In this document: one piece after another, positions 63,462 through 64,000 of the stretch | Position numbering within the stretch: position 1 is the first letter of the stretch | Layout: the number at the start of each line of letters is the position of its first letter | Assembly (NCBI RefSeq): GCF_014205765.1 | Contig: NZ_JACIIZ010000003.1 | Location: 62,001 to 126,000, forward strand | DNA from: Nitrospirillum iridis | Lineage (GTDB): Bacteria; Pseudomonadota; Alphaproteobacteria; Azospirillales; Azospirillaceae | DNA length: 64,000 nt | Direction: 5' to 3' | Notes under the pieces: model-generated | Database searches by the model: none | The model's input: only the letters and a program-made list of their open reading frames with translations | What the model was told of the DNA's origin: nothing | Translations under genes and position numbers: made by a program

Positions 63462-64000
63462 TCAGGAACCCTTCGGCGGGGCGTCGGCCGGCAGGTCCTT
63501 TGCCGGTTTGAGCGGGCGTTGCGGCTCGGTGTCGTGGAAGCCGCTGAAATCCAGCAGCCGATAGCCGTCCTCGCGGATCTTGATGATGTCGACGAAGCGC
63601 TGACCCCACAGCATGTCGTCCACGTCGTAGGTTTTGCGGCCGTAGACCTTCTGGGAATAATTCTCGTCCGTGCCGCTCAACAGCACGATGAAGGTGGCCT
63701 GGCTCTGGCGCAGCGTCCATTCCGTCTGGCCGTATAGCGGGCTGGTTTCGTCGATGCGGTGGATGATGGTCCAGGACAGGGCGAACAGGGGCGATTTGGC
63801 GCGCACCAGCTTCAGTTCCTCGAACCCGCGCATGTGTGCGCCTTCCTGGGTGATACGCGCGGTGCTGAAGGAAACGCTGGCCTCCGCCTCCAGGATCTGG
63901 TTGCCGCGGGTGTTGCCCGCCCGCAGCATCAGCACCGGCTCCCCATCATGCTGGGTGAACAATATGGTGCGGCTGAACAGGATCATTGCCTTGGGCCGGG
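63462..64000 (-). CDS. Inward rectifier potassium channel (KirBac-like), C-terminal domain, 5' end outside window
   Basis: The frame stays open to base 64000 and ends at 63462, giving about 179 residues. They form the cytoplasmic immunoglobulin-like domain of prokaryotic Kir channels: ILFSRTILFTQHDGEPVLML, RAGNTRGNQILEAEASVSF, MRGFEELKLVRAKSPLFALSW and IHRIDETSPLYGQTEW are diagnostic. The pore helices with the GYG filter must lie beyond the right edge. The N-terminal Met at 63986 is internal, since coding continues upstream (K-P-R order on that strand). Such channels pass K+ and may respond to lipids. Confidence 0.85.
   Translation of the reverse strand, partial: RPKAMILFSRTILFTQHDGEPVLMLRAGNTRGNQILEAEASVSFSTARITQEGAHMRGFEELKLVRAKSPLFALSWTIIHRIDETSPLYGQTEWTLRQSQATFIVLLSGTDENYSQKVYGRKTYDVDDMLWGQRFVDIIKIREDGYRLLDFSGFHDTEPQRPLKPAKDLPADAPPKGS

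Noticed and set aside
1-64000. Search for CRISPR arrays, tRNA/rRNA genes, transposases, integrases and phage genes
   Set aside because: No regularly spaced repeats, cloverleaf-like genes or mobility genes could be recognised by eye.

Overview
The window is GC-rich, gene-dense chromosomal DNA that reads like an alphaproteobacterium of the Rhodospirillales, most likely an Azospirillaceae-type organism (inference from gene content only). The evidence is a HisKA_2-type sensor kinase, an RHH_4 protein, a YdcH/DUF465 protein, a KirBac-like channel, malonyl-CoA decarboxylase/synthetase genes, and a GlgX-MalQ fusion inside a glycogen cluster. I saw no rRNA, tRNA, CRISPR array, insertion sequence, phage or plasmid backbone. 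Several modules (ethylene-receptor-like kinase, tannase-type esterase, TonB receptor, LuxR solo, many small-molecule exporters and importers) suggest a plant- or soil-associated life.

Layout, left to right. 1-1189: end of otsA plus otsB (trehalose). 1304-3804: a histidine kinase whose membrane domain matches the plant ethylene-binding domain, translationally coupled to a single-domain response regulator. 3789-9513: an MFS exporter, then an FAD monooxygenase, a cupin and an alpha/beta hydrolase of the 2,6-dihydropseudooxynicotine-hydrolase type, facing a Bcr/CflA-type MFS gene; this is probably a small catabolic unit. 9837-11221: an Fe(II)/2OG oxygenase coupled to a type II thioesterase. 11243-19977: a second catabolic region with a secreted tannase/feruloyl esterase, CitMHS transporter, AtuA-like protein and its separate small C-terminal partner, LysR regulator and TonB-dependent receptor. 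20100-21541: O-methyltransferase and divergent TetR regulator.

21498-40958 is a long leftward block. It holds a complete glycogen set (glgP, glgB, glgC, glgA and a glgX-malQ fusion), then a LOG-family protein, a beta-CASP metallo-hydrolase and a three-gene system with the same order and sizes as E. coli yhiI-rbbA-yhhJ. An FNR/FixK-like box lies before the LOG gene. 41322-46725 holds a small secreted protein, a secreted alpha-helical-barrel protein, a DUF3185-like membrane protein and rfbB-rfbD-rfbA (dTDP-rhamnose precursors; no rfbC here). 46985-49911: a LuxR solo, a ribbon-helix-helix protein and a six-TM chemoreceptor preceded by another FNR-like box.

49978-57223 is a malonate-use locus: a TRAP transporter (dctPQM type) diverging from a GntR regulator, malonyl-CoA decarboxylase and malonyl-CoA synthetase, with a MatR-like operator between the arms. 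57353-64000: DUF465 protein, an MFS carrier with a good sigma-70-like promoter, a two-gene ABC exporter, a secreted alkaline-phosphatase-superfamily enzyme and the 3' part of an inward-rectifier K+ channel gene that runs off the right edge. Six to eight strong hairpins mark the ends of most transcription units.
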